Assembly: GCF_003096075.1 (NCBI RefSeq)
Contig: NZ_CP015449.1
Span: 124,001-188,000 of the forward strand
Length of the DNA: 64,000 bases
DNA from: Dietzia lutea
GTDB taxonomy: Bacteria > Actinomycetota > Actinomycetes > Mycobacteriales > Mycobacteriaceae
Reading direction: 5' to 3'
The notes beneath the pieces are model-generated. The model saw only the letters and a list, made by a program, of their open reading frames with translations. It made no database searches and had not been told where the DNA came from. How positions within the stretch are numbered: position 1 is the stretch's first letter; every line of letters begins with the position of its first letter. Both the position numbers and the translations under genes were made by a program. Shown in pieces: positions 9,501 to 16,177 of this stretch.

Positions 9501-9935
9501 GACGGCAACCTGGACCCCGACTGGTGGCTGGCCGTGACCCCGCCGCGGAACCCACGCCTGCGCACCCTCGACCAGGTCGTCGGCCACACCGACCCCGTGC
9601 TGGTCGACTGGGTGGTGGCACTGGCCTTCCCCTGCCAGCGCCCGTTCGTGCACAACGGTGGCGTCGCCGAGATCCCCCGCTACCGCATCCTCGCCGACCG
9701 CGAGTCCGCTGCCGCCGCGAACTGGTGGCAGAGCGCGGGCGGCGGCGGACCCTTGCTGTGGACCACCCAGACCGTGGAGGCCGTCACCGTCCCCACCTAC
9801 CTCGACCACGACTGGTCCAGGGACTGGGGTTCACTCCAGCGCTTCGAACCCCACGATCCCGGGGCCGACCCAGCGGACCTCGTCCGCAGCGACTCCGTCC
9901 GGTGGGGCTGGACCACGCCGGGTCCCATGAACTGA
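6543..9935 (+). CDS. emb: Cell-wall arabinosyltransferase, Emb family (second copy)
   Basis: Paralogue of the upstream gene and probably its operon partner (46 nt gap). It has 1130 residues, starting at ATG 6543 after GGAGG. Layout: N-terminal membrane helix around residues 45-65, periplasmic loop, multi-spanning membrane block containing NTSDDGY near residue 303, then a long periplasmic C-terminal domain ending TTPGPMN. Very strong third-position GC marks it as native-like, unlike the first copy. The extreme GC bias also opens long false frames in other phases across this gene. Two genes rather than the single emb of Corynebacterium or the three of Mycobacterium are present. Which subtype (EmbA, B or C) each represents I cannot settle by eye. 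Confidence 0.93.
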   Translation: MRRGIDGLAQDTEAKGGDDRGRDPCGGRPLGLHPYPGMDRDRRLAVLTGFLGAFLAILAGFLPVHQDAAEVRWTAGPDYASVTAPLVSGRPLDLTITAPCAPLAQVPPGTVVFSTLPEAAPGRISDGLVVQRSTDAAGNPSIDVAVRNITLLSVPLSTLRDPACGSLLVRAEVGVLVAEFTGLPEDPDDPVRAAVPGSMRPQVTGVFTDLTPTTAPEGLAESTVEITVDSRYSSSPTLAKLVLMVLGVLATIAAVVFLHRLDGIDGRSGRRFVPRSWTRLSAVDGVVVVVLGFWHLVGANTSDDGYLLTMARSAGPSGYMANYYRWLGSPESPVGWYYEILRVFAEVSTASPWMRLPTLVCGILAWLIISREVVPRLGRLARTWHRPRWTGAALFLAFWMAFNNGLRPEPVIALGALLTWSLVERSIATRRLVPGVAAIGVAAFSLGAGPTGLMCVAALAAGAREFVRMVRRRAGVIGWTPILGPVLAVGLALLYTVFADQTAAAVLEAARIRTELGPSLPWYGEKDRWEALFGVSADGGVARRFPVLLMLMCLGLVTAVMLRRGRIPGAAAGPSRRLIGVIAGSLLLLVFTPTKWTHHFGVFAGLAGALAVLAVIALRSSTVSLRRSRWLVGAALCLVVGLSTATNNTWWYVSDYGIPFSGSFPDILGVQIQYVAFVAGLVCLVVAGLIHAAILPDAPGRAIARRFSPALPFVRSASGTPAALARDRRAGAGRGPGIDGAPLTIVAFSVVIFELVSAVTAVFVQSPAYTVGRANLRALSGQPCSLADSVLVEEDSNDGLLRAVGAGPEISLGAGVVDGFAPNGLPDTITVDSEEASGSLALSDSGERQPGDGVDAGTTGGRGAVTVNGSTVALPFGLDPETTPVLGSYRRGPQVAAELTSAWYQLPARRSNSPLLVMAAAGRIGPGDLTIEYGRPGRVGASGPTDFEVMGSTTPIDIGPAPAWRNLRIPLASIPTDAEVVRVVATDGNLDPDWWLAVTPPRNPRLRTLDQVVGHTDPVLVDWVVALAFPCQRPFVHNGGVAEIPRYRILADRESAAAANWWQSAGGGGPLLWTTQTVEAVTVPTYLDHDWSRDWGSLQRFEPHDPGADPADLVRSDSVRWGWTTPGPMN

Positions 9936-10205
9936 TTCTCGCCGACAGCTGGTGCCCGCTCAATTCATATGTACCGCCGCGGGCGAAGAAACCGGGTGCA
10001 GAGAGCAGCACGCTGCGATGCTCTCTAGCTTCGTTGCATCACTACGCTCACCATCAGTTCCGTACTGCAATCTCCGGATCTGACAGTGAGCACACCTGCG
10101 GCGACGCTACTTCGGAGTTCTTACATTCCTTGTTAAAGATAGGCCGCTTAGCCTGAGCGAGGCCCTTCAGTTAAAGTGCTGTGTGACGGCCTCTGCGAGT
10201 TCGCG
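9936..10205. repeat. Decayed copy of the emb / polyprenyl-synthetase junction
   Basis: Right after the emb stop, the sequence is recognisably but imperfectly similar to 14224-14500: the same phrases (CGCCGACAGCTGGTGCCC, CTACTTCGGAGT, GTGACGGCC then GCGAGTTC) occur in the same order. At 14463 onward the matching bases are the 3' end of a polyprenyl synthetase gene on the - strand, so here only an eroded trace of that gene end remains. Nothing in it appears to be translated. Confidence 0.55.
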
Positions 10206-10571
10206 TCTCAATGGGTGTCAATGTCATACACGCCAGGAGTGAGGGTCGTCATGATGGTGTCGATGATCTGGTGGCGGGGCGGGCCAGTACGTCTTCGATC
10301 GCTTGTTCCATCGTCTTGAGCGCTTCGGCCAGTGCGGGCTCGGTTTCGGTGAGGGGTTCGCTGTAGATGTACGTAAGGATTGATCCGAGGTCCATGTGCC
10401 CCTTGACGACCCGTCTCAGTGCGTCGCGCACGGTGCCCGAGTGCGGCTCGGCCCGCTGGATGGCGTGTCGGCTGAGTTCGGTCACGTGGTGGACGACGGC
10501 GTGGATGAGGTCGGCGCGTTCGGGGAAGTAGCGGTGCACTGTGGTGCGCCCGACCTGGGCCGCGGTGGCGC
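10206..10571 (-). pseudogene. Broken duplicate of the TetR gene found at 50507-51085
   Basis: The - strand matches the TetR gene at 50507-51085 almost word for word (VHRYFPERADLIHAVVHHVT and SILTYIYSEPLTETEP are shared), but the middle of the C-terminal half is deleted. The deletion joins GGTGGCGGGGC directly to GGGCCAGTACG and shifts the reading frame. The N-terminal HTH is also lost where the copy stops at about 10571. A repressor can no longer be made. The 3' end of this copy lies beside the emb debris. Confidence 0.8.
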
Positions 10572-10594
10572 GGTTAACCTACGAAGACCCACAA

Positions 10595-10612
10595 CGGTAT
10601 ACTCGTGTTTCA
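10595..10612. promoter_or_regulatory. Degenerate copy of the efflux-repressor operator
   Basis: Downstream of the broken TetR 5' end, one arm TGTTTCA is intact, followed by ATTATCGAAG, resembling the AATAGTGAAG that follows the intact operator at 51133-51150. The other arm is eroded (CGGTATA). It is best read as the remnant of the same divergent promoter, carried along with the duplicated TetR gene. Confidence 0.35.
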
Positions 10613-10844
10613 TTATCGAAGTTGGTAACCCAGTCGGCTCTGTGCTGACATGCGCTGCTCGTGGGCTGAGCTTTCAGCCGCTCGGTGACTGATGCCCAGG
10701 CAGTGGCTTGCGTACGTGAAGGCCGGGCTCGCTGGTTGCTTTCCAGATCTGCTCTAGTGGGGCGCTCGGCCTCAGCTGCTTGCGTCTATTGCCTTGCCGC
10801 AGACAACGTGTGCTGTCAGCCAATGTGTCACCTGAGGGTGCTGC

Positions 10845-12206
10845 TCACAATCCGAGGACCGCGCGGGCGATGAGGAAGTAGATGATGAGCCCGGTGGCAT
10901 CGGTGACCGTGCTGATGAAGGGATTGGAGAACACGGCGGGGTCCACTCGGACGGCCTTGGCGATCAGTGGCATCGCTCCGCCGAGCGTGGCCGCGATGGT
11001 GCAGAGGGCGAGCAGCGTCAGAGCGATCACCGCTCCGATCTCAGGGCCGTACAGCAGTCCGGTGAGGAGGAGGCCTAGAACCCCGAGCAGGGAGCCGAGT
11101 AGGAACCCGACTCGGAGCTCGCGGGTGAGGACCGGGACTAGCTCTCGGGAGGTGAGGTCGCCGAGGGCGATCGCCCGGGTGACTGTGGTGGCCGCCTGGT
11201 TACCGGTGTTGCCTCCAATCCCGATGAGAAGTGGCACGAAGAGACTGAGGACGGTCGCCTCGGTCAGTGCGTCCTCGAAGTGGGACAGGATCTGGACGGT
11301 CATCGCGGCGCCGACGGCGAGCACGAGTAGCCAGAGAGCCCGCGATCGGACCAGGACAAGCAGACTCGTGGCTAGATAGGGCAGGTCCAATGCGTTAGCA
11401 CCGCCCTGGCGGGCTGCGTGCTGGGTCTCTTCGCTCTCGAGGATCTCGGTGGCATCGTCGACGGTGAGGATCCCCAGGAGTCGCGATTCGCTGTCGACCA
11501 CCGGCACGGCCAGCAGATTCCGGTCGGTACAGATGCGGGCGATGGCGGCCGCGGGTTCGGTTGCTACGGCCACGTGGGCGTCGTCTACGAGTTGAGTGAC
11601 CGGAGTGTCGGCGTCCGCCGCGAGCAGCTCCCTCAGGCCGACGACTCCGACCACGCGGCGCTGGTCATCGAATACTGGAAGCACGTATACGGTTTCGGCA
11701 TCGCCGATGCCTGCTAGGACGCGTTCCAGCGCTTGCGCGGCGGTGTCCTGGTATCGCGTGGCGATGAACTCGGGGCTCATCCGTCGACCGACTGATCCTG
11801 GGGGGTAGCCGAGGACCACCCCGGTCTTTTTCCGCTCGGCCGGGGTCAGCCCGCGCAGCAGCCGGTGAGCGACGTTCGAGGGGAGCTCGTCCAGCAGGCT
11901 CACCCTGTCGTCGGGGTCGAGCGAGGCGAACAGTTCGGTGACGTCCTGGTCGAGTAGCCCGGAGACCAGGTCATTTTGAAGTGCGGGGTTGAGGGCCTCG
12001 AACACCTCGAGCGCATCGTTTTTGGGCAGCAGCCGGAACACCACGGCGCGGTGCCGCTGGTTCATCCGCTTCATGAGCGCGACCACTGCATATGCGGGAA
12101 TGGGCTTCAGAAGGTCCGCAGCGCTCGTGAGCTCATCGGTCGTCAGCGCATCGGCGATCTGGCTGCTCAGGGTGTTGAGGTCGGTGACGGGGTATTCCGT
12201 GGACAT
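10845..12206 (-). CDS. mgtE: Magnesium transporter MgtE
   Basis: Inner-membrane Mg2+ channel of the MgtE/SLC41 family, gated by cytosolic Mg2+ binding. The 453 residues show the whole architecture: an N-terminal superhelical domain (about 20-125), two CBS domains (about 135-260) and five membrane helices (about 275-453) with the pore signature GGNTGNQAAT at 331-340. The start at ATG 12204-12206 agrees with family alignments. No M-box riboswitch was recognised in the roughly 90 nt upstream. It is followed on the same strand by about 230 nt of non-coding debris, then the broken TetR copy. Confidence 0.95.
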   Translation of the reverse strand: MSTEYPVTDLNTLSSQIADALTTDELTSAADLLKPIPAYAVVALMKRMNQRHRAVVFRLLPKNDALEVFEALNPALQNDLVSGLLDQDVTELFASLDPDDRVSLLDELPSNVAHRLLRGLTPAERKKTGVVLGYPPGSVGRRMSPEFIATRYQDTAAQALERVLAGIGDAETVYVLPVFDDQRRVVGVVGLRELLAADADTPVTQLVDDAHVAVATEPAAAIARICTDRNLLAVPVVDSESRLLGILTVDDATEILESEETQHAARQGGANALDLPYLATSLLVLVRSRALWLLVLAVGAAMTVQILSHFEDALTEATVLSLFVPLLIGIGGNTGNQAATTVTRAIALGDLTSRELVPVLTRELRVGFLLGSLLGVLGLLLTGLLYGPEIGAVIALTLLALCTIAATLGGAMPLIAKAVRVDPAVFSNPFISTVTDATGLIIYFLIARAVLGL

Positions 12207-12292
12207 CGCGTACCTTTCCCGGGTCGGGCCAGCGCAGGCGACCCGCTACGGGCCGGTGAGTGAAGGGGACTAAAAGGGTGCGGATGGCGGGG

Positions 12293-12499
12293 TCAGGATG
12301 TATCCGTCGCGGTCGCCGGCCGGGGTTCATGACGACGAGGAGATCGTGATCCCGAGAGAACGCCGGTGTGTGCGACTCGTAGTCCCCACAGGACGCCCAC
12401 CGTGGTCAGGGCGGCGGCAACGCTTGCGAGGACCGGCGCCACAACGGCGAGCGCCCAGAGTGCACAGGGGCCCAGCGCACTGGCGCCAATAGCCCGCAA
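12293..12499 (-). CDS. Small hydrophobic membrane protein divergent from TetR gene
   Basis: A 68-residue frame starting at TTG 12497-12499 with GGAGG 7 nt upstream. The first 45 residues form one or two hydrophobic segments (LWALAVVAPVLASVAAAL, then a shorter one), followed by a basic, hydrophilic tail. It is too short for the usual efflux pumps and I cannot name a family. Its 5' end faces the TetR gene, and the motif at 12540-12554 lies between the two, as expected for a TetR-controlled divergent target. It could instead be a chance frame in GC-rich DNA. Confidence 0.4.
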   Translation of the reverse strand: MRAIGASALGPCALWALAVVAPVLASVAAALTTVGVLWGLRVAHTGVLSGSRSPRRHEPRPATATDTS

Positions 12500-12539
12500 C
12501 TCACACCCTCCGACATCACGCTCGCTCCAAACTTAGCTT

Positions 12540-12554
12540 TCTGGAAAGTATGGT
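12540..12554. promoter_or_regulatory. Candidate TetR operator, copy 1
   Basis: On the - strand this reads ACCATACTTTCCAGA. The same 15-mer, allowing only C/T changes at two positions, recurs at 13223-13237, upstream of the next gene. On the + strand it overlaps the small inverted repeat CTTTC-TG-GAAAG. It sits about 45 nt upstream of the TetR start and about 40 nt upstream of the divergent small membrane protein, a typical autoregulatory position. Confidence 0.5.
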
Positions 12555-12598
12555 AACTTAACCCGCCAGGCCGGTAACACGTCGATGATGGGGGCAGG

Positions 12599-13180
12599 AT
12601 GCGAGCCGACAACCGAGAGGTCATCCTGGACGCGGCGCGCAGGGTGGTGCAGAACAACGGCGTCACGGGTCTCAAGTTCGACGCGGTGGCTCGCGAGTCC
12701 GGCCTCACTCGTCCGGGGGTGATGTATCACTTCCCCCGGCGCGAGCTGCTCGTGCTTGCCACACATCGCTATCTCGCCGGACTGTTCGAGGAGCGGCTGC
12801 GCGGCGAGCTCGGGATGCCGTTCGAGGAATCCTCGGCGGACGACAGGTTGCTAGCCTATGTGCGGGCGTGCGCAGGGGTGACGTCCCGCGCAGAGTTGTT
12901 GTTCATGCTCGACGGTGCGCTCGACCCTGAGGCATCGACGGTCTGGTCTGAGCTCAACGGCCGGTGGGTGCCTCCGTCGGCTCAGTTGCACGATGGCCCC
13001 GCCGGGATGCTGCGGTTCATCATCCGTATCGCCTCGGACGGATTGTGGCTCTATGAGGCCTCCACCGGCGAGCCCCTGACCGAATCCGAGCGCCGCGAGG
13101 TCGCCGAAGCGCTCGCCGGCATGCTTGGCAGTGGATCGACAACGGCTGGCGCTGCCCCGGCGCCCGACCCGGCGCGATAG
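12599..13180 (+). CDS. TetR-family transcriptional regulator
   Basis: Predicted ligand-responsive repressor of 193 residues. The N-terminal HTH spans roughly residues 5-50 (ILDAARRVVQNNGVTGLKFD, then a recognition helix ending RPGVMYHFPRRELL). The C-terminal two-thirds is an unassigned ligand-binding/dimer domain, ending in a Pro/Ala-rich tail. The nearest candidates for regulation are itself, the divergent small membrane protein, and the downstream unknown gene at 13286, because one motif precedes each promoter. The inducer is unknown. Confidence 0.88.
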   Translation: MRADNREVILDAARRVVQNNGVTGLKFDAVARESGLTRPGVMYHFPRRELLVLATHRYLAGLFEERLRGELGMPFEESSADDRLLAYVRACAGVTSRAELLFMLDGALDPEASTVWSELNGRWVPPSAQLHDGPAGMLRFIIRIASDGLWLYEASTGEPLTESERREVAEALAGMLGSGSTTAGAAPAPDPAR

Positions 13181-13222
13181 CCCGCGAGTGGCGCGGGTGA
13201 GGCGACTAGGCAGGGCTGGCAA

Positions 13223-13237
13223 ACTATACTTTCTAGA
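13223..13237. promoter_or_regulatory. Candidate TetR operator, copy 2
   Basis: ACTATACTTTCTAGA, matching the motif at 12540-12554 in inverted orientation, lies about 50 nt upstream of the gene at 13286. With its right flank it also forms an imperfect palindrome, TAC-TT-TCTAGA-TG-GTA. The repetition within 700 bp around a TetR gene is the evidence for operator function. Confidence 0.5.
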
Positions 13238-13285
13238 TGGTAAAGTCCGCGGGGCGTTAGCAGCCGGTCGTGGCGTGCTCGGATC

Positions 13286-13741
13286 ATGAGGATACGCAAG
13301 GTGTTGCGCCGGGTGGACATCGCGACGTTTGGCGATGCTTGGGATGTGTTGGCGGAGATGGGCTCCAGGGGTCGTGCCGGTAAGGGCCGTGGGGCGATCG
13401 TGTCGTTCGGGGCGTTTCGCGTTCCGACGGGCGAACGCCGGTGGAACTACTGGAGGCTGCGCCGGAAGGTGCGCAGCTGGGCCGTTACGCATATCGCGCG
13501 TACCGCTCCAGAGGTGATGGTTATCGCGTTGGACGCGCGGGGCCGCTTGCGCACCGACCGCGCCGAGTCGGCTGGCGCGCGGCTCGCCGAGGACGTGCGC
13601 CGGATCCCGGGCATGCTCTACGCCCACGACCTCCCCGTGGTCGTCGTGCTCATCCGGAACGGCAGGCAGCGGGAGCGACTGATCGAGGATCTGGTAGGCG
13701 GCGACCTGGGCCGGATCGCGGAAAGTCGCATCGCCGCCTAG
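13286..13741 (+). CDS. Conserved protein of unknown function, paralogue of the 54610 gene
   Basis: 151 residues, cytosolic, no signal or membrane segment. It is related to the protein encoded at 54610-55101. Shared features in order are an R-x2-x-Y/W-x2-LR block, a hydrophobic strand ending VIALD or VIGFD, a conserved G-x-RL-x2-D-x-R-x4-MLY-x-H segment, a second hydrophobic strand (VVVVLIR or AIVVIVR) and a terminal RE-x-LIE/LEE-x4-GD. The alternation of strands and helices suggests a small alpha/beta domain. It follows a TetR gene and carries that regulator's candidate operator in its promoter. No function can be assigned. Confidence 0.7.
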   Translation: MRIRKVLRRVDIATFGDAWDVLAEMGSRGRAGKGRGAIVSFGAFRVPTGERRWNYWRLRRKVRSWAVTHIARTAPEVMVIALDARGRLRTDRAESAGARLAEDVRRIPGMLYAHDLPVVVVLIRNGRQRERLIEDLVGGDLGRIAESRIAA

Positions 13742-13962
13742 TTGTACCCGTCCAGAAGATTGACAGCGGGGGAGTCTGATCGATCGAGAGCCTCCGGGTG
13801 GGATGTGGCTTGTCTAAGGCCCGTACCCACCACGGAAGTTCTCGTGTCCCTTGCCGGTGCCGACTTAAGAGACCGTCGAGCGCCGCCTGCTGGAGGAGTT
13901 CTTCTCGCTGAGGTCGATCGGATGTCTTTCCCACCGAAGGCGAGGAAGAAAGTGTTCGGTGC

Positions 13963-14226
13963 TAGCGACTCCCGCCGCGCGGGCCCGTGACCGCCGTCGT
14001 TTCGGGGCCGGTCGGGGACCTGGCATCGACGGCGACCTGCTGACGGTCTTGGCGTTCTCCGTGGCGATCTTTAGAACTCGTCTCCGAGCGAACACAGCTC
14101 GCCGCTGAGAGCACGCAGGTTGGCTCGCCCGGCCGCAGGGCGATCACCGCCGGGGCCACGACTGCGGACCTCGTCCGCAGCAGTTCCGTCCGATAAGAAT
14201 GGACCACGCTGGGTCTCATGAACTGA
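13963..14226 (+). pseudogene. Scrambled remnant of an emb gene
   Basis: Bases around 13967-14085 match the emb segment at about 8700-8815 (GACCGCCG, then GGGATCGACGG or equivalent, then TTGGCGTTCTCCGTGG). Bases 14085-14135 match emb around 8850-8905 but in inverted orientation (the complement reads GCCAACCTGCG, CTCTCAGCGG, TGTGTTCGCTCG). From about 14156 the sequence resumes on the + strand at the emb 3' end (GCGGACCTCGTCCGCAGC to CATGAACTGA). An emb 3' half has therefore lost over 1 kb and suffered a small inversion. Confidence 0.75.
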
Positions 14227-14462
14227 TCGTCGCCGACAGCTGGTGCCCATTCACGTTCCCTTACGTGCCACCGCTGGCGAAGAGACTGGGCACAGAAAGC
14301 AGTAGACTGCGACGCTCCTGCAGCTTCGCTGCTGCATCACTACGCTCCACCAGTTCCGTACCGCGACGTCCCGGGCATGACGTCGGGCACGCCTTCGGCG
14401 AGGATGCTTCGGAGTACTTGCTCCCCTCGTGTAGTGAGTGCGCTCACTCTGAGGGAGGTCCG
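14227..14462. repeat. Emb-downstream spacer, repeated in the window
   Basis: This spacer is shared with 9936-10170 (eroded). Its last 70 bp are nearly identical to 36665-36734 (CTTCGGCGAGGATGCTTCGG onward, including the short palindromic GTGAGTGCGCTCAC). In the third copy it precedes the same polyprenyl synthetase 3' end, so the emb-end, spacer and synthetase-end order is an ancestral arrangement seen in pieces three times. Confidence 0.65.
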
Positions 14463-14894
14463 TCAGGCGACGCGCTGGGTGACGGCCGCCGCGAGTTCCC
14501 GGAGTTCGGTGACTCCCGCGGGGGCCAGGAGTGGTGATCCGAGGGCCTCGAGAGCCTTGGTTGTGGCCGCAGAGATGAGGCGTTCGACCTGTTCGACCGC
14601 ACCGCTCGCGGCGATCGTGTCCTGCGCGACGGCAATCGCCGCGTCCGTGGCGGCCTGGTCCCCGAGCACCGCGTCGAGCGATTCGCGCCCGCGTGCGTCG
14701 AGCACGCGTGTCGCGAGGGCAACCAGGGTGGTGCGCTTGCCCTCGCGAAGGTCGTCACCGCTTGGTTCGCCAGTGACGGCGGGGTCGCCGAAGACGCCGA
14801 GCAGGTCATCACGTAGCTGGAAGGCGACGCCGAGTGGCAGCCCGAAGGCGCGCAGGACGTCGAGCTGCTCGTCACTCGCTCCGCCGAGCGCCGC
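14463..14894 (-). pseudogene. 3' half of a polyprenyl synthetase gene (truncated duplicate)
   Basis: The - strand frame encodes the C-terminal half of an all-trans polyprenyl diphosphate synthase, including the second aspartate-rich motif LRDDLLGVFGD and the conserved GKRT. It is nearly identical in sequence to the interrupted gene at 36735-41834 until about 14894, where homology stops abruptly. The first aspartate motif and all N-terminal helices are missing, so it cannot be active even if translated. It confirms the undisrupted sequence across both IS insertion points of the other copy. Confidence 0.85.
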
Positions 14895-14934
14895 CCGGAC
14901 AGGTACGAGCGGGCTCATACGTTCGCGTCTATGC

Positions 14935-15888
14935 CTACTGGAGCAACGTCTTCCCGATCAGGTGTGCCATCTCGGATACGGCCTCGTCGGCAGCGGTGAG
15001 GGTGCCCACCTCGGTGAAGAAGCTGTGGAACACTCCCGGATACCGATGAAGTTCTGCCACAACACCGTCCGCTGTCAGCCGATCGACATACTGCTCTGCG
15101 CTGTCTCGGAGCGGATCGACTTCAGCCGTGATGACTAGGGCAGAGGGAAGTCCTGCCAGAGTCTCTGCCGCAGCGGGAATGGCGTACGGATTGTCCAAAT
15201 CGTCCGGACCGCTGAGGTAGTTGTCCAAGAACCAGGTGCAGTCCTGGGCCGTGAGGACTGGACCGTCCGAGTACTCGCGGAAGGAAGGGTACTCGGACGG
15301 AACGTCGAAGGCGGGGTAGGCCAATGCCTGAAGCCGGATCTGCGGGCCATTTTCATCGCGAGCGCGAAGGCACACGCCGATCGCTAGATTTCCTCCAGCG
15401 CTGTCGCCGGCGACGGCGATTGTGTTGCCGTCGAGTCCTTTGTCCGACCCATGATCTCGTACCCAGAGTACGGCTTCGTAACAGTCGTCGTGCGGTAGCG
15501 GGAACTTGTTCTCGGGAGCCCGGCGGTAGTCGACCGAGACAACCGCGCATGATGAATCGTTCGCGAGTTTGCGGCAGCACTCGTCCACGCCGTCCAACGT
15601 GCCCAGTGTCCAACCGCCGCCGTGGAAGTAGATGATTGCCGGAAGATCGGAGTGTGAGGTCGGACGGTAGAGTCGGATGGGGATGTCACCGTGTCGACCC
15701 GTTACCGAGAAATTCTCGACGGAGTGGACGGGTGTGTGATCGCGTGGACGCATCAGGTCGACTATTTGTCGTGCGCCTTGTACGCCGAGCTGGTGAAAAG
15801 GCTTCGCCAATACAGTATCCAGGTCATTGGCCAATTTCAAGGCGTCGGGCATCAGGTTCCGGTGAGACCATCTCCCAGATTCAGTCAC
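14935..15888 (-). CDS. Alpha/beta hydrolase, hormone-sensitive-lipase (HSL/family IV) esterase
   Basis: Serine ester hydrolase of the bacterial HSL family. It shows the oxyanion-hole motif FHGGGW, the nucleophile elbow GDSAGG, and the catalytic Asp and His in the closing EVDPLRD and FHSF segments. With the chosen start it has about 317 residues, as expected. Start choice is uncertain: GTG 15886-15888 follows GGAAGG at about 10 nt; other in-frame options are GTG 15936, ATG 15906 and ATG 15852. It stands alone, 40 nt from the truncated synthetase, with its own promoter region not obvious. The natural ester is unknown. Confidence 0.85.
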   Translation of the reverse strand: MTESGRWSHRNLMPDALKLANDLDTVLAKPFHQLGVQGARQIVDLMRPRDHTPVHSVENFSVTGRHGDIPIRLYRPTSHSDLPAIIYFHGGGWTLGTLDGVDECCRKLANDSSCAVVSVDYRRAPENKFPLPHDDCYEAVLWVRDHGSDKGLDGNTIAVAGDSAGGNLAIGVCLRARDENGPQIRLQALAYPAFDVPSEYPSFREYSDGPVLTAQDCTWFLDNYLSGPDDLDNPYAIPAAAETLAGLPSALVITAEVDPLRDSAEQYVDRLTADGVVAELHRYPGVFHSFFTEVGTLTAADEAVSEMAHLIGKTLLQ

Positions 15889-16123
15889 GTCACGATGTCC
15901 TTCCATCCGAGGTATATCGAGGTGCGATTCAGGCACGCGAGTCAGCTTTTAAGCGCAGTATTCCGGTAGGGAATGTGAAATTTCATATGTACTACTAGAT
16001 TCTTAAGGAGAATCCATCCGAGACAGGCGGTCGCCAAGCGTGCGGAATTGTGATATGAGGCAGTCCAGAATGAGAATAAGTCAGGTTGGCAATTTGATCA
16101 AGAATTTGTGCCCCGCGATAACC

Positions 16124-16160
16124 GGAAGTGCCCGAAAAGTGTGGCTTATCGGGCACTTCC
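16124..16160 (-). terminator. Hairpin terminator of the gab operon
   Basis: A perfect 12-bp stem (GGAAGTGCCCGA and its complement) with a 13-nt loop starts 17 nt after the gabD stop on the - strand. There is no long T-run; position after the last gene of a two-gene operon supports terminator function. Confidence 0.6.
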
Positions 16161-16177
16161 AACCGGTAGGATTTGGG

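Noticed and set aside
6681-10156. Long open frames in other phases and on the opposite strand across the second emb gene
   Set aside because: They exist because of extreme third-position GC in emb; their products are Arg/Pro-rich low-complexity, with no ribosome site or family.
12207-12292. Mg2+ (M-box) riboswitch before mgtE
   Set aside because: I find no conserved M-box elements in the short upstream region.
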